Positions 9,038-17,820 of a stretch of 64,000 bases of DNA are shown here, in pieces. This stretch comes from Gammaproteobacteria bacterium. GTDB taxonomy: Bacteria; Pseudomonadota; Gammaproteobacteria; Steroidobacterales; Woeseiaceae. The translations under genes were made by a program, and so were the position numbers. Within the stretch, counting starts at the first letter, position 1. Every line of letters starts with the position of its first letter. The stretch covers positions 62,001-126,000 of the forward strand of contig JAACFB010000002.1 of the NCBI GenBank assembly GCA_009937615.1, in the 5' to 3' direction. Under the pieces are notes generated by a model that did no database searches, was not told the origin of the DNA, and saw only the letters and a list, made by a program, of their open reading frames with translations.

Positions 9038-9859
9038 TCAACCAGGATAGGCAAGATAATACCCGTCCAGCCGGGCGACGCGAACGGGCGTTTCGTAAAC
9101 GGCGCTCAGCAGTTCATCCGTCAGTATCGTGGATTTCTCGCCATCCGCTGCCACGGCGCCATCCTTGAGCACGATGATACGCTCGATTTCCGGCGGAATT
9201 TCGTTCAGGTGGTGAGTGACGATCACAATGTTGTGGCCGCTTTTGGCCAGCTGCCGAATTCGATTCAGGTAGTCAAAACTGGCCGTGAAGTCGAGGCCTG
9301 CGGTCGGTTCGTCAAGAATCAGCGTCTCGGGCGCATGCACCAGGGCACGGCCGAGGAGACAACGGCGCTGTTGCCCGGTCGACATGGAACCCAGCGGCGT
9401 GTCGCGCAGCGTCTCGATGCCGAGCATGGCCAGAGTCTCGTCGGCACGCTCGATTTGCTGCGCGGTGACCCGTTCGGCAAGCGTGCCGTGAACACCGATA
9501 CTGGAGAAATATCCGGAAATAACGACCTCGAGTGCCGTTATGGTTGGCGTGTAGCGGCTGTGAAGATCATGCGATACGACGCCGATATGCTCGCGCAGCT
9601 CCCAAACGTTCCAATTGTCCCGGCCAAGTATGCGCACCCAGCAATCGGGAGCAGCGACGGGGTACAGCTCGCGATTGATTGTTTTCAGCAACGTGGTTTT
9701 ACCGGACCCGTTCGGTCCGAGAATCGCAACTCTTTCGTGCTGTGCAATCGCGAGATTGAGCGAGTCGAATACGCGTGTACTGCCGCGCCAGATTGTCGCG
9801 TTTCGAAACTCGATCAGCAGTGGCTGAGGCGGATCGGCCGATTGCGATGAGTCAGTCAT
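9038..9859 (-). CDS. Stand-alone ABC transporter ATP-binding protein
   Basis: A 273-residue ABC ATPase with Walker A GPNGSGKTT (~residues 48-56), Walker B TLILDEPTAGLD, and H-loop VTHHLNEIPPE. The signature motif is a divergent SMSTGQQRR instead of LSGGQ. No permease or binding-protein gene is adjacent. The general pattern is like the ModF/YlmA-type single ABC ATPases, but the partner and substrate cannot be deduced. Confidence 0.88.
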   Translation of the reverse strand: MTDSSQSADPPQPLLIEFRNATIWRGSTRVFDSLNLAIAQHERVAILGPNGSGKTTLLKTINRELYPVAAPDCWVRILGRDNWNVWELREHIGVVSHDLHSRYTPTITALEVVISGYFSSIGVHGTLAERVTAQQIERADETLAMLGIETLRDTPLGSMSTGQQRRCLLGRALVHAPETLILDEPTAGLDFTASFDYLNRIRQLAKSGHNIVIVTHHLNEIPPEIERIIVLKDGAVAADGEKSTILTDELLSAVYETPVRVARLDGYYLAYPG

Positions 9860-9912
9860 CGCGAACTCCTCTTGATATGAACCACTATGTTACTGGAGGC
9901 GGGAGCAGGAAG

Positions 9913-11343
9913 TCAGGCAGCCATTCGCTGCCAGCCGCCGCGCCTGAAGGCGATAACACTAAGCACGGTCAGCAAGGACTCTGAAATTACAATCGCGAGA
10001 AACGCACCATTGGGTCCCAACGAAATACTTGTCGCCAACCAGTAGGCAAGCGGAATCTGGAGCAGCCAAAAGCATACAAAGTTGATCGCGGTCGGCGTCC
10101 CGGTATCGCCGGCTCCGTTTAACGCCTGGGTAATGACCATGCCGACCGCGTACATCGGGAAGCCAAGCCCCATGATGCGCAGGCAATGGGAGCCGATGCG
10201 AACGACGTCCGGGTCGCTGGAAAACAGCGCCGTTATGTTTGCGGCGAACGCGACGACAAACACGCCGACGCCCGTAAGGAAGATCGTGTTGTAGCGCGCG
10301 GCGCGCCAGGCAGACTCCCGGGCACGCCGAGGTTCCCCGGCGCCCAGGTTCTGGCCCACGAGCGTTGCCGCGGCATTGCCAAGTCCCCACGCAGGCAGCC
10401 ACACGAATTCCAGCATTCGCAGCGCTATCGTGTATGCCGCCACAGCGCTGCTGCCGTAAAGCGCGACGATGCGCATGATGATGATCCAGCTCGTGGTAGC
10501 GATAAAATATTGACCAATGCCGCCCAGCGAGATGATCAGCATGCGCCTGATGAGACCCGGCTTGATCCGCAGGTGCCGCACATGAAATTCCAGCCGTCCC
10601 CGGCCGTCGAACAGGTACCAGAGCTGATAGAGGACCCCGGTACTTCGGCCGATCGTCGTAGCGACAGCGGCACCGGTCACCCCCATTTCGGGAAACGGTC
10701 CGAGGCCGAAAATCAGGCAGGGATCGAGCACAATGTTCAGCCCGTTCGCAAGCCACAGGGAGCGCAGCGCGACGGACGCGTCGCCAGCGCCCCTGAAAGC
10801 TGCGTTTAGCAGGAACAGGTAAAGAATGCTGGCCGATCCACCAAGCAGTACGGCCGTGAAGCCGCTCCCTGTTATGACGACACTGTCGCTGGCACCCATC
10901 ATGCGCAGGATCTGCTCGGCATAGATGACGCCGAACACGCCAATCGCGATCGACACGATTGCGCCTATCCACAACGCCTGGCCGACTACGCTTGCCGCGC
11001 CGTCCGGCTGCTTCGCTCCGATGCGGCGCGACACCATTGCAGTAGTGCCCATTCCAAGGCCGATCGACATCGCGAACAGTACCGTGACGACGGCTTCGGT
11101 GATGCCGACAGCCGCTATTGCATCCGTCCCGAGACGCGACACGAACGCAATGTCCACAATAGCGAACACCGACTCCATCGACATTTCGAGCATCATCGGT
11201 ATCGCCAGCAGGCCCAGCGCACGACCTATCGGACCTTTCGTGTAGTCAGCCTCGTTGTCACGCAGTGATTCGCGAAGCAGGTCGAGTCCGCGCCGCAGGC
11301 TTGCGTTAATGTCCGAAAAGATACTCATACCCAAGGTGGTCAT
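9913..11343 (-). CDS. MATE family efflux transporter
   Basis: 476 residues with about twelve transmembrane helices and the two-fold repeat of the MATE family: DIAFVSRLGTDAIAAVGITE in the first half and AAATLVGQNLGAGEPRRA in the second. MATE proteins export cationic compounds in exchange for Na+ or H+; specificity is not visible. Alternative start: ATG at 11328. The 5' region faces the small membrane-protein gene on the other strand, so the promoter lies in about 60 bp. Confidence 0.92.
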   Translation of the reverse strand: MTTLGMSIFSDINASLRRGLDLLRESLRDNEADYTKGPIGRALGLLAIPMMLEMSMESVFAIVDIAFVSRLGTDAIAAVGITEAVVTVLFAMSIGLGMGTTAMVSRRIGAKQPDGAASVVGQALWIGAIVSIAIGVFGVIYAEQILRMMGASDSVVITGSGFTAVLLGGSASILYLFLLNAAFRGAGDASVALRSLWLANGLNIVLDPCLIFGLGPFPEMGVTGAAVATTIGRSTGVLYQLWYLFDGRGRLEFHVRHLRIKPGLIRRMLIISLGGIGQYFIATTSWIIIMRIVALYGSSAVAAYTIALRMLEFVWLPAWGLGNAAATLVGQNLGAGEPRRARESAWRAARYNTIFLTGVGVFVVAFAANITALFSSDPDVVRIGSHCLRIMGLGFPMYAVGMVITQALNGAGDTGTPTAINFVCFWLLQIPLAYWLATSISLGPNGAFLAIVISESLLTVLSVIAFRRGGWQRMAA

Positions 11344-11401
11344 GACGACTCGAGTGTCGATGGTAAACTCTGGGTCTGTATTCTTCGACCGGATTCGACC
11401 A

Positions 11402-11551
11402 ATGCCTGAAGGACTCTGGCCAATTCTTGCGATTGTCGCGATCGTGGTGGTTTATGTCCTGGCCAGGGTGTTCCAGTACATGAGGCTCAGCGAGCAACAG
11501 TGGCGGGAGGTCGACAAAAGCAAACTCAAGACCTGGGAAGACGAGGATTGA
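11402..11551 (+). CDS. Small single-pass membrane protein
   Basis: A 49-residue protein: a short N-terminus, one clear hydrophobic helix (residues ~5-22) and a charged C-terminal tail rich in Lys, Glu and Asp. I chose the ATG at 11402 because everything upstream in the frame overlaps the divergent MATE gene and is low-complexity. No family is recognised. It sits between a MATE exporter and a Kef-type antiporter, and could be a small accessory subunit, which is only inference. Confidence 0.55.
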   Translation: MPEGLWPILAIVAIVVVYVLARVFQYMRLSEQQWREVDKSKLKTWEDED

Positions 11552-11559
11552 ACACGGCG

Positions 11560-13323
11560 CTAGTGTTTGACATCGCCCCTGAATAGCGATTCGAGCTCCG
11601 CAGCCGTGTCTTTTGAGCTCTGGATCAGTTTCTCCTCCGAGTGACGGAACGCGTGCTGCTCAAACAGCAGTCGCGTATCGCGCTCGCGGAAAGACATTGT
11701 CAGCCGCTCCACCTCGTCCTCATCAATACCGAGGCTCTTCAGTACACGCGCCGACATCGCGATGCTGGAAAACAGTGTTTCGCGAAATATATGCGTGATA
11801 CCGAGATCCATGAGCGAATGGGCGTGCCGCCGATTCCGTGCGCGCGCGACGATTTTCAGATGGGGGTAGTTCCTCGTGACGGCTTCGGCCGTGCGCACCG
11901 ACCCCTCGATGTCGTCGATTGCGAGTACAAAGATCTTGGCGTGGTCAGCGCCAGCTGCCCGAAGAATGTCCAGGCGAGATGCGTCGCCATAGTGCACTAT
12001 GTTGCCGTAACGCCGCACGACATTGACCTGCGTCGAATCAATTTCAAGCGCAGTGAATGTCTTTCCCTTCGCTCGCAGCAATCGCGCGACGATCTGGCCG
12101 ACACGGCCAAAACCGGCGATGATAATTTCGTTATGCTCCGGCTCGACGGCGTCGTATTCCGGATCGACCGATGCCTCCATCTTGCGGCCGATGAATTCGT
12201 TCACGATGTAGATCAACGGGGTGAGCAACATCGACACGGCCACCGCGAGAATCAATTCGTCGGTCAGGGTTTTCGGCAGGACATTCTCACGGGCGGCGAT
12301 TCCGAACAGGACAAATGCAAACTCGCCCCCCTGCGACATGATTGCGGCAAGGCTCATCGCCGAGCGCCCTCCACAGAGACCGAAAGCGCGCGCCAGCGGC
12401 AGCAAAACGATCGCCTTGGCCAGCATTAGACCGCCGACGATGATGGCAATGCGCAGCGGTGACTGGAGCAGCAGGTCGATGTTGACGGTCATGCCGACCG
12501 CGATAAAGAAGAGGCCGAGCAGCAGGCCTTTGAATGGCGCGATGTCGGCCTCGAGTTGGTGCCGGTATTCCGAATCGGCGAGCAACATGCCGGCAATGAA
12601 GGCGCCAAGCACCATGGACATCCCGGAAAGCTGCATCAGCAAAGCGGCGCCTATTACGACGAGCAGTGCCGTCGCCGTGAATATTTCCGGGATTCTGGAG
12701 CCAGCCGCAACCTGCAGTACGGGCTGCACCAGGAAGCGGCCGCCGACGATGAGCCCCACAATTGCCAGTGCCATCAATCCAGCCTGGCCGAGGCCCAAAC
12801 CGGCGCCTGTGACCGTTGGACCAAGCATCGGCAGGATGGCGATCAGAGGTATTGCTGCAAGATCTTGAAACAGCAAAATCGAAAATGCGGCGCGCCCGTG
12901 AGAGGTTGTGAGCTGCCGTTTCTCGGCAAGCATTTGCAGCACGAACGCTGTTGACGAGAGTGCGAGAACGAGGCCCACGACGATCGCCGTCTGCATCGAC
13001 TGGCCAAACGCGATCGCCAGCAAACAGATCACGGCCGCGCTCAGCAAGACTTGTGCCGAACCAAGCCCGAAAACCATTTTTCGCAGAACCCAGAGCCTCG
13101 ACGGCCGCAATTCGAGGCCGACGATAAACAGCAGGAATACGACGCCGAGTTCCGCGAAGTGCAGGATATGCTCGGGATCGTGCACGAACCTGAGGCCAAA
13201 TGGACCGATCAGGATTCCGGCGACCAGGTAACCCAATACCGACCCGAATCCCAGCCGTCTGCTGATCGCAACCATGATGATTGCGGCAAACAAGTAGATC
13301 ACCGATTCCTGCAGAAGAGTCAT
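11560..13323 (-). CDS. Kef-type CPA2 monovalent cation:proton antiporter
   Basis: 587 residues. The first ~380 form the 12-13 helix CPA2 exchanger domain (LGYLVAGILIGPFGL, HFAELGVVFLLFIVGLEL). The segment from ~395 is a cytoplasmic RCK/TrkA-N domain (IIAGFGRVGQIVARLL, then the acidic strand end ALEID), which binds NAD(H) or glutathione conjugates in Kef proteins. The start at 13323 has GAGG 5 nt upstream. Likely role: K+ efflux for electrophile or pH stress; KefB/KefC/YbaL cannot be distinguished by eye. Confidence 0.92.
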   Translation of the reverse strand: MTLLQESVIYLFAAIIMVAISRRLGFGSVLGYLVAGILIGPFGLRFVHDPEHILHFAELGVVFLLFIVGLELRPSRLWVLRKMVFGLGSAQVLLSAAVICLLAIAFGQSMQTAIVVGLVLALSSTAFVLQMLAEKRQLTTSHGRAAFSILLFQDLAAIPLIAILPMLGPTVTGAGLGLGQAGLMALAIVGLIVGGRFLVQPVLQVAAGSRIPEIFTATALLVVIGAALLMQLSGMSMVLGAFIAGMLLADSEYRHQLEADIAPFKGLLLGLFFIAVGMTVNIDLLLQSPLRIAIIVGGLMLAKAIVLLPLARAFGLCGGRSAMSLAAIMSQGGEFAFVLFGIAARENVLPKTLTDELILAVAVSMLLTPLIYIVNEFIGRKMEASVDPEYDAVEPEHNEIIIAGFGRVGQIVARLLRAKGKTFTALEIDSTQVNVVRRYGNIVHYGDASRLDILRAAGADHAKIFVLAIDDIEGSVRTAEAVTRNYPHLKIVARARNRRHAHSLMDLGITHIFRETLFSSIAMSARVLKSLGIDEDEVERLTMSFRERDTRLLFEQHAFRHSEEKLIQSSKDTAAELESLFRGDVKH

Positions 13324-13501
13324 GCACACCTCGAACTTATTGGTCACCCGGACCGGGTTCAGTCTAATCTGCTGCACTTCTCGCTGCGAGCGATGTGAAG
13401 TGGCGCGTCAGCAATCCTTGGCCCCGCTGGACCATTTTCGATTACACTATCCCGTCATCGGTTCGGGCGCGCTCGAATCCTGGCTCATGCAGGGTGCTAC
13501 T

Positions 13502-14416
13502 ATGTTCAGCAGCTTTAATCTTCGCCGCGGGCTGATAGCGGGCTTTGTTAGCGTTGCAATCGGTCTCGGCGCTTGCGATCAGGGCGATTCCGGGCCGGAT
13601 GATGCCGATCAGGAAACTGCGGTTGAGGACGTGGCTGCGATGTCGCGCGAGCACGGCACCGATTCGGTCGAGCCGAGCGCAGGCGCCCAGGTTGCGCCGC
13701 AAGTCGCCGTTAGGTCGGAACGCCTGCCTTACGCTGAAGTCGACAACGAGCTGGTTTACGGGCACTTTGCTTTTCCGGAAGACATGATCGAACCGCTACC
13801 CGCGGTCATTGTCATTCACGAGTGGTGGGGGCTTAACGAGAATGTCCGCGCGATGGCGGATCGGCTGGCCGGGGAGGGCTACATCGTTCTTGCGGTTGAT
13901 CTTTTCGGCGGTGACGTCGCCGATAGCCCGGGACCGGCGCGGCAGTTGATGTTATCGGTTGTCGAGGACCCGGATGCGGCCGTTGAGAACCTACGCCAAG
14001 CCTACGATTTTCTGGACGCGACTGCCGGCGCTCCCCGAATCGGCACCCTGGGCCGGTCTTTCGGCGGTGTCTGGGCGCTAAATGCGGCGATGATGCTTCC
14101 CGATGAACTTGACGCTACCGTGATATTTTACGGCCAGGTAACAGATGACGAGGACAAGCTGCGGCTCGTCAATGCGCCAATACTGGGGCTGTTTGGGGAC
14201 GAAGACACCGCGGTTTCAATTGAGTCCGTGCGAAATTTCGAAGCGGCGCTCATACGCCTGCGCAAGGAACATGAGATTCACATCTATCCGGAAGCTGGTC
14301 ATCACTTCGCGAATCCGGCGGATCCTCGCTATGACGCTGAAGCGGCGGACGACGCGTGGGGACGCGTGCTTCAATTTCTCGATCAGAACCTGCTCTCCGG
14401 AGACGACGCTTCCTGA
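13502..14416 (+). CDS. Dienelactone hydrolase family lipoprotein with serine nucleophile
   Basis: 304 residues from the ATG at 13502. The N-terminus has a lipobox-like IGLGAC followed by an acidic linker, so a lipid-anchored envelope protein is predicted. The hydrolase domain (residues ~85-300) has VIHEWWGLNENVR, nucleophile elbow LGRSFGG, acid in FGDEDTAVS and His in AGHHFANP. The nucleophile is Ser, whereas the family hallmark (and the paralogue at 1128) is Cys. Its 3' end overlaps the convergent gene by 34 bp. Substrate unknown. Confidence 0.85.
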   Translation: MFSSFNLRRGLIAGFVSVAIGLGACDQGDSGPDDADQETAVEDVAAMSREHGTDSVEPSAGAQVAPQVAVRSERLPYAEVDNELVYGHFAFPEDMIEPLPAVIVIHEWWGLNENVRAMADRLAGEGYIVLAVDLFGGDVADSPGPARQLMLSVVEDPDAAVENLRQAYDFLDATAGAPRIGTLGRSFGGVWALNAAMMLPDELDATVIFYGQVTDDEDKLRLVNAPILGLFGDEDTAVSIESVRNFEAALIRLRKEHEIHIYPEAGHHFANPADPRYDAEAADDAWGRVLQFLDQNLLSGDDAS

Positions 14417-14934
14417 TCGTCCGCATCTTCGGGCGGGACAGCCGCCTTGCACGATAATTCAATGTCCAGGCTTACGGCCACGTAAATGACGGCGTTGCTG
14501 GCGTCGTCGGCGCAGTGCAGCGAAGCGTGCGCAACGAAGGCGTCCGCTATGCGCGTGCTGTGATTACCGCCCGCGCCTTCGTCATCGGCTATACAAAACC
14601 GGTTAATCATGAGCGGCCCGAGTTGTTGCGGCGGCAGGCTCAGGATGGTCTGAATTACAGGCTCAGCATCGAAATCGCTGCCCGCGAAGCGCTGGCGAGT
14701 ATCCGCTGCGCTGATCGACAAAGATTCGATGCGTTTGCCGGGCTCGCAGCTCGGCTCGATGGTGAGCAGGAAGTCCAGATTGGGAAGGTCGATGGCGCGC
14801 CGCTCCACCGGTCGTTGCGCGATTTCGACAGATGCCGGTTCGGCACGGATACGCAGCTGGCCGCCGTTATCACCTGGCGCCGGCGCTGCGGCAGCCAGAA
14901 GTGTGATGGTTAATGGAATTCGGCCTCGAATCAT
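14383..14934 (-). CDS. Hypothetical exported protein
   Basis: 183 residues with a short N-terminal signal-like stretch (IPLTITLLAAAAPAP) and three cysteines (in SCEPG, RFCIADDE, SLHCADD) in a mostly polar chain; the C-terminus is acidic. I recognise no family. It is preferred over the + strand frame at 14515-14913 because it starts with a plausible signal peptide. Its last 34 bp overlap the end of the lipoprotein hydrolase gene. Confidence 0.55.
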   Translation of the reverse strand: MIRGRIPLTITLLAAAAPAPGDNGGQLRIRAEPASVEIAQRPVERRAIDLPNLDFLLTIEPSCEPGKRIESLSISAADTRQRFAGSDFDAEPVIQTILSLPPQQLGPLMINRFCIADDEGAGGNHSTRIADAFVAHASLHCADDASNAVIYVAVSLDIELSCKAAVPPEDADDQEASSPESRF

Positions 14935-15045
14935 GCATCTAAGACTACGTAAAGCGTGCGCGAAAACAAGTCGTATGCACGCGCTATAATTCTGGAGATG
15001 CGGTCAGTCGTGTACTGATCGAGCAACGACAGTCGAGGAACTGAG

Positions 15046-15315
15046 TTGATCCGAAAATTTGCTCGTGTGACTTACAAAATGGCGCGCCGGATCGCGATAG
15101 CTGCGGTCGGCGCGACGTTACTATTGCTCGGCGTCGTCATGATTGTCACTCCCGGACCTGCACTTGTGGTTATACCGATCGGACTGGCCGTCCTGAGTAT
15201 CGAGTTTGCCTGGGCGAGACTGTGGTTGCGGCGCGTCCGCAAATCAATCAGTGACCAGGTCGCAAGCTCACGCGCAACGCGGGCCGACACGCATCGGGAC
15301 CGCGTATCCCGTTAG
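15046..15315 (+). CDS. PGPGW-family small membrane protein
   Basis: 89 residues starting at TTG, with GAGGAA 5 nt upstream. Two hydrophobic stretches flank the core TPGPALVVIPIGLAVLSIEF, which matches the PGPGW domain pattern of small inner-membrane proteins. The tail is basic (RRVRKSIS...). Function unknown. Confidence 0.8.
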   Translation: MIRKFARVTYKMARRIAIAAVGATLLLLGVVMIVTPGPALVVIPIGLAVLSIEFAWARLWLRRVRKSISDQVASSRATRADTHRDRVSR

Positions 15316-15332
15316 CTATCCTTACTAAGAAA

Positions 15333-15505
15333 GGCGCCGGAGACCTGCGATCGATGTTCGAATCAGCGGGCCGCCCCGACACGGAGCGTTCTCCGGCGCC
15401 CAAGGCTTAACGGCAGGGGGAGTGCCGCCGGACCTTCCTGGTCCGTATCGTCCGGACATCATGCCGGACGTGCTGCGCGGCTCCACCGCTCTTCGGGGGG
15501 GTGAG
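15333..15505. other. Inverted-repeat-rich intergenic segment
   Basis: Between the PGPGW gene and the small exported protein gene lies a structured GC-rich segment. It holds a perfect 11-bp inverted repeat (GGCGCCGGAGA at 15333-15343 and its complement at 15390-15400), a hairpin 15430-15444 (GGACC, 5-nt loop, GGTCC), and a hairpin 15450-15469 (GTCCGG, 8-nt loop, CCGGAC). None is followed by a clear T-run. It may be 3' structure for the flanking transcripts or an uncharacterised RNA. Confidence 0.45.
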
Positions 15506-15542
15506 CAGTAAGCCGCCGTAGCACCTTGGTTGTCGCGTTCGT

Positions 15543-15827
15543 CTAGCGTCCGCGCCCAACCAGAACCGAAGTTGGGGCCAGAAGGCGAAAATCAAGGTCT
15601 TTTCGGTTCTGGCTCGAGATTTTCGACACGGCTGACTTCGCGGCCTCACGGTTGGCAAGGGCCGCCTTGTCCAGGCTGTAATCTGCCGCGGTGCGAAAGG
15701 CGTCGCCTGCAACGCGTTTCGAGGATGGCTCGGCGGCCAAAGCCGTTCCAGCGGCCGACAGCACGGCCACCAGTACCAGCATTGCGCCGGCAGACGCCAG
15801 CCCGTTGACTATGTTTCTGTTTATCAT
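15543..15827 (-). CDS. Small exported hypothetical protein
   Basis: 94 residues with a clear signal peptide (hydrophobic core AGAMLVLVAVLSAAGTALA, cleavage after ALA) and a short, basic, polar mature part. GAGGG lies 7 nt before the ATG, which supports real translation. No family recognised. It is divergent from the PAS/sigma-54 activator gene and shares its 196-bp upstream region. Confidence 0.65.
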   Translation of the reverse strand: MINRNIVNGLASAGAMLVLVAVLSAAGTALAAEPSSKRVAGDAFRTAADYSLDKAALANREAAKSAVSKISSQNRKDLDFRLLAPTSVLVGRGR

Positions 15828-15957
15828 CGTAGATCCCTCTAAATGTACGGTACAGCGCGCGGCTGCGAAGAAAAGATACAGTTACCTGGATCTATTGCAC
15901 GAGTCATGCCAACCTTGAAAAAGCTTCAAAAACAAAAACTTAGGTTTTTAAAGTAGG

Positions 15958-16011
15958 TCACGGAATATCGTAAAATACGATTTATCGTAACCATTATCAC
16001 GGAATATCGTA
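15958..16011. promoter_or_regulatory. Repeated operator-like motif upstream of the PAS/sigma-54 activator
   Basis: The 15-mer TCACGGAATATCGTA occurs at 15958-15972 and again at 15997-16011, 39 bp apart. Between them lies TACGATTTATCGTA (15976-15989), an inverted repeat of the same ATCGTA half-site. The second copy ends 12 bp before the ATG at 16024. The arrangement looks like tandem binding sites for one regulator, possibly the product of the adjacent gene; that is inference. Confidence 0.6.
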
Positions 16012-16023
16012 TAAAGTGCGTCG

Positions 16024-17820
16024 ATGACCAAATTCGACGACTACCAATGGCTGTTTCGCAAGGCTCCGGCAATGGCGACCTCGATTGCCGAAGATGGAAG
16101 CTACCTGGACGTCAATGACGCCCTGCTGGAGCGGCTCGGTTATACCCGCGAAGAGATGGTCGGTCGCCGCCCTGTGGAGTTTGTCACCGCCGAATCGGCA
16201 AGTCGTATCGAGACTGAGTTTCTGCCGGCACTGCGACGAACAGGAAAAATTGAAAACAAGCCGATTTCATTTCTGAGCAAGACTGGCGAATCCGTCGAAT
16301 GCGTGACGACCTCACTGGTGGAGTACGATCCGAAGGGTGCCTTCATACGTACGATCGCGATGTACTCCGAGATATCGGACCAGGCGCGCGCCAACTTAAA
16401 GTATCGCGCGCTGTATCGTTCGACGCCGGCAATGCTGCACACGGTCGATGGCGACGGCAAGATCGTGACCGTTACGGATCACTGGCTGCAAAAACTCGGC
16501 TACGAGCGGGAGGAAGTGATAGGCCGGCCAATCACCGACTTCTTCAGTGACGCGAGTCGAGACGCGCTTGCGGATGGCCGCCTGCAGCAGCTTATCAGCG
16601 AAGGCGACTTTAACAATGAAGAACGCCAGGTCGTTACCAAGGATGGGCGAATTCTCGAGCTGCTTGTATCGGCCATTTCGCACCGCGATGCAGGAGGAAA
16701 AGTTGATCAACTGCTCGTTGCTTCCAAGGATGTGACCGAGCGAAAACGTGCGGAGAAAGAGCTGCGCATAACACTGGCCGAAAACGCGCGTTTGCGCGAG
16801 GAGCTGGAGCGCGAGCGCGACTACCTGCGCGAAGAGGTCAGCGTCGCAATGAACTTCGGGCGGATCATCGGCACGAGTCCCGTTCTGCAGCAAATGATGG
16901 CGCGTGTCGAGGCCGTTGCGGAAACTCCAGCCAGCGTTTTGCTACAGGGGGAATCCGGCGTCGGCAAGGAGCTCGTGGCCCACGCCATCCATGCTCGCAG
17001 TCCACGCGCCGACGGGCCCCTCGTGAAGGTGAACTGTGCGTCAATTCCAAAAGATCTGTTCGAAAGCGAGTTCTTCGGTCACGTCAAAGGCGCCTTTACC
17101 GGCGCGCATCGTGATCGAATCGGGCGCTTCCAGCTGGCCGACGGCGGTACTATTTTTCTCGACGAGGTCAGTGAAATACCGCTGGAACTGCAGGGCAAAC
17201 TGCTGCGCGTCCTGCAGGAAAGTGAACTGGAGCGAGTGGGCGACGATGTCACGCGATCTGTCGATGTACGGGTCGTCGCGGCGACAAATCGCGACCTGGA
17301 AAAACAGACGGTTGCCGGTGAGTTTCGCGAGGATCTTTTCTATCGCCTCAGCGTGTTCCCGGTCGATGTGCCGCCGCTTCGCGAGCGAGGGGACGATATC
17401 CTGCAGCTTGCGCAGCATTTTCTCGACAGGACCTGTGCCGATTTCGGCCGCCCTAAACTGAAGCTGACTCGTAGCCAGGCAGATCAGTTGCGGCGGTACA
17501 ATTGGCCAGGCAATGTTCGGGAGCTGAAAAACGTGATCGAGCGCGCTGTGATCCTGTCGCCGCGTAATGTGCTGCGGCTTGACCTGTCAATGTCCGGGCT
17601 TCCGGGTGAAGATATACAAATGGCGACTGAGAATAAAAGTGAGGATACGGTGCTGACCGAGGCGCAAATGCGCGACCTGCAGAAGAGAAATTTCGTCAAT
17701 GCGCTCAAGCAAACGAACTGGCGAGTTTCCGGCCCGCAGGGCGCCGCTGAACTGCTTGGCGTCAAGCCGACGACGCTCGCGGATCGCATCCGCAGTTACG
17801 GGATACGTAAACCCCGATGA
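16024..17820 (+). CDS. PAS-PAS-sigma-54-dependent transcriptional activator
   Basis: 598 residues. Two PAS domains (about 10-125 and 130-245) precede a short coiled coil, the AAA+ domain and a C-terminal Fis-type helix-turn-helix (ending near [14 protein letters not shown]). The AAA+ part has Walker A GESGVGKE (~307), the GAFTGA loop that contacts sigma-54 (~355) and Walker [10 protein letters not shown]. It should therefore activate sigma-54 promoters when the PAS domains perceive a signal. The gene overlaps dacB by ATGA, suggesting translational coupling. The ligand and targets are unknown. Confidence 0.93.
   Translation: MTKFDDYQWLFRKAPAMATSIAEDGSYLDVNDALLERLGYTREEMVGRRPVEFVTAESASRIETEFLPALRRTGKIENKPISFLSKTGESVECVTTSLVEYDPKGAFIRTIAMYSEISDQARANLKYRALYRSTPAMLHTVDGDGKIVTVTDHWLQKLGYEREEVIGRPITDFFSDASRDALADGRLQQLISEGDFNNEERQVVTKDGRILELLVSAISHRDAGGKVDQLLVASKDVTERKRAEKELRITLAENARLREELERERDYLREEVSVAMNFGRIIGTSPVLQQMMARVEAVAETPASVLLQGESGVGKELVAHAIHARSPRADGPLVKVNCASIPKDLFESEFFGHVKGAFTGAHRDRIGRFQLADGGTIFLDEVSEIPLELQGKLLRVLQESELERVGDDVTRSVDVRVVAATNRDLEKQTVAGEFREDLFYRLSVFPVDVPPLRERGDDILQLAQHFLDRTCADFGRPKLKLTRSQADQLRRYNWPGNVRELKNVIERAVILSPRNVLRLDLSMSGLPGEDIQMATENKSEDTVLTEAQMRDLQKRNFVNALKQTNWRVSGPQGAAELLGVKPTTLADRIRSYGIRKPR

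Noticed and set aside
11641-12429. 262-codon + strand frame opposite the Kef-type antiporter
   Set aside because: Antisense shadow of a well-conserved protein; composition and lack of motifs argue against it.
14515-14913. 132-codon + strand reading frame opposite the exported hypothetical protein
   Set aside because: No signal, no family pattern, and arginine-rich composition typical of antisense frames in GC-rich genes.
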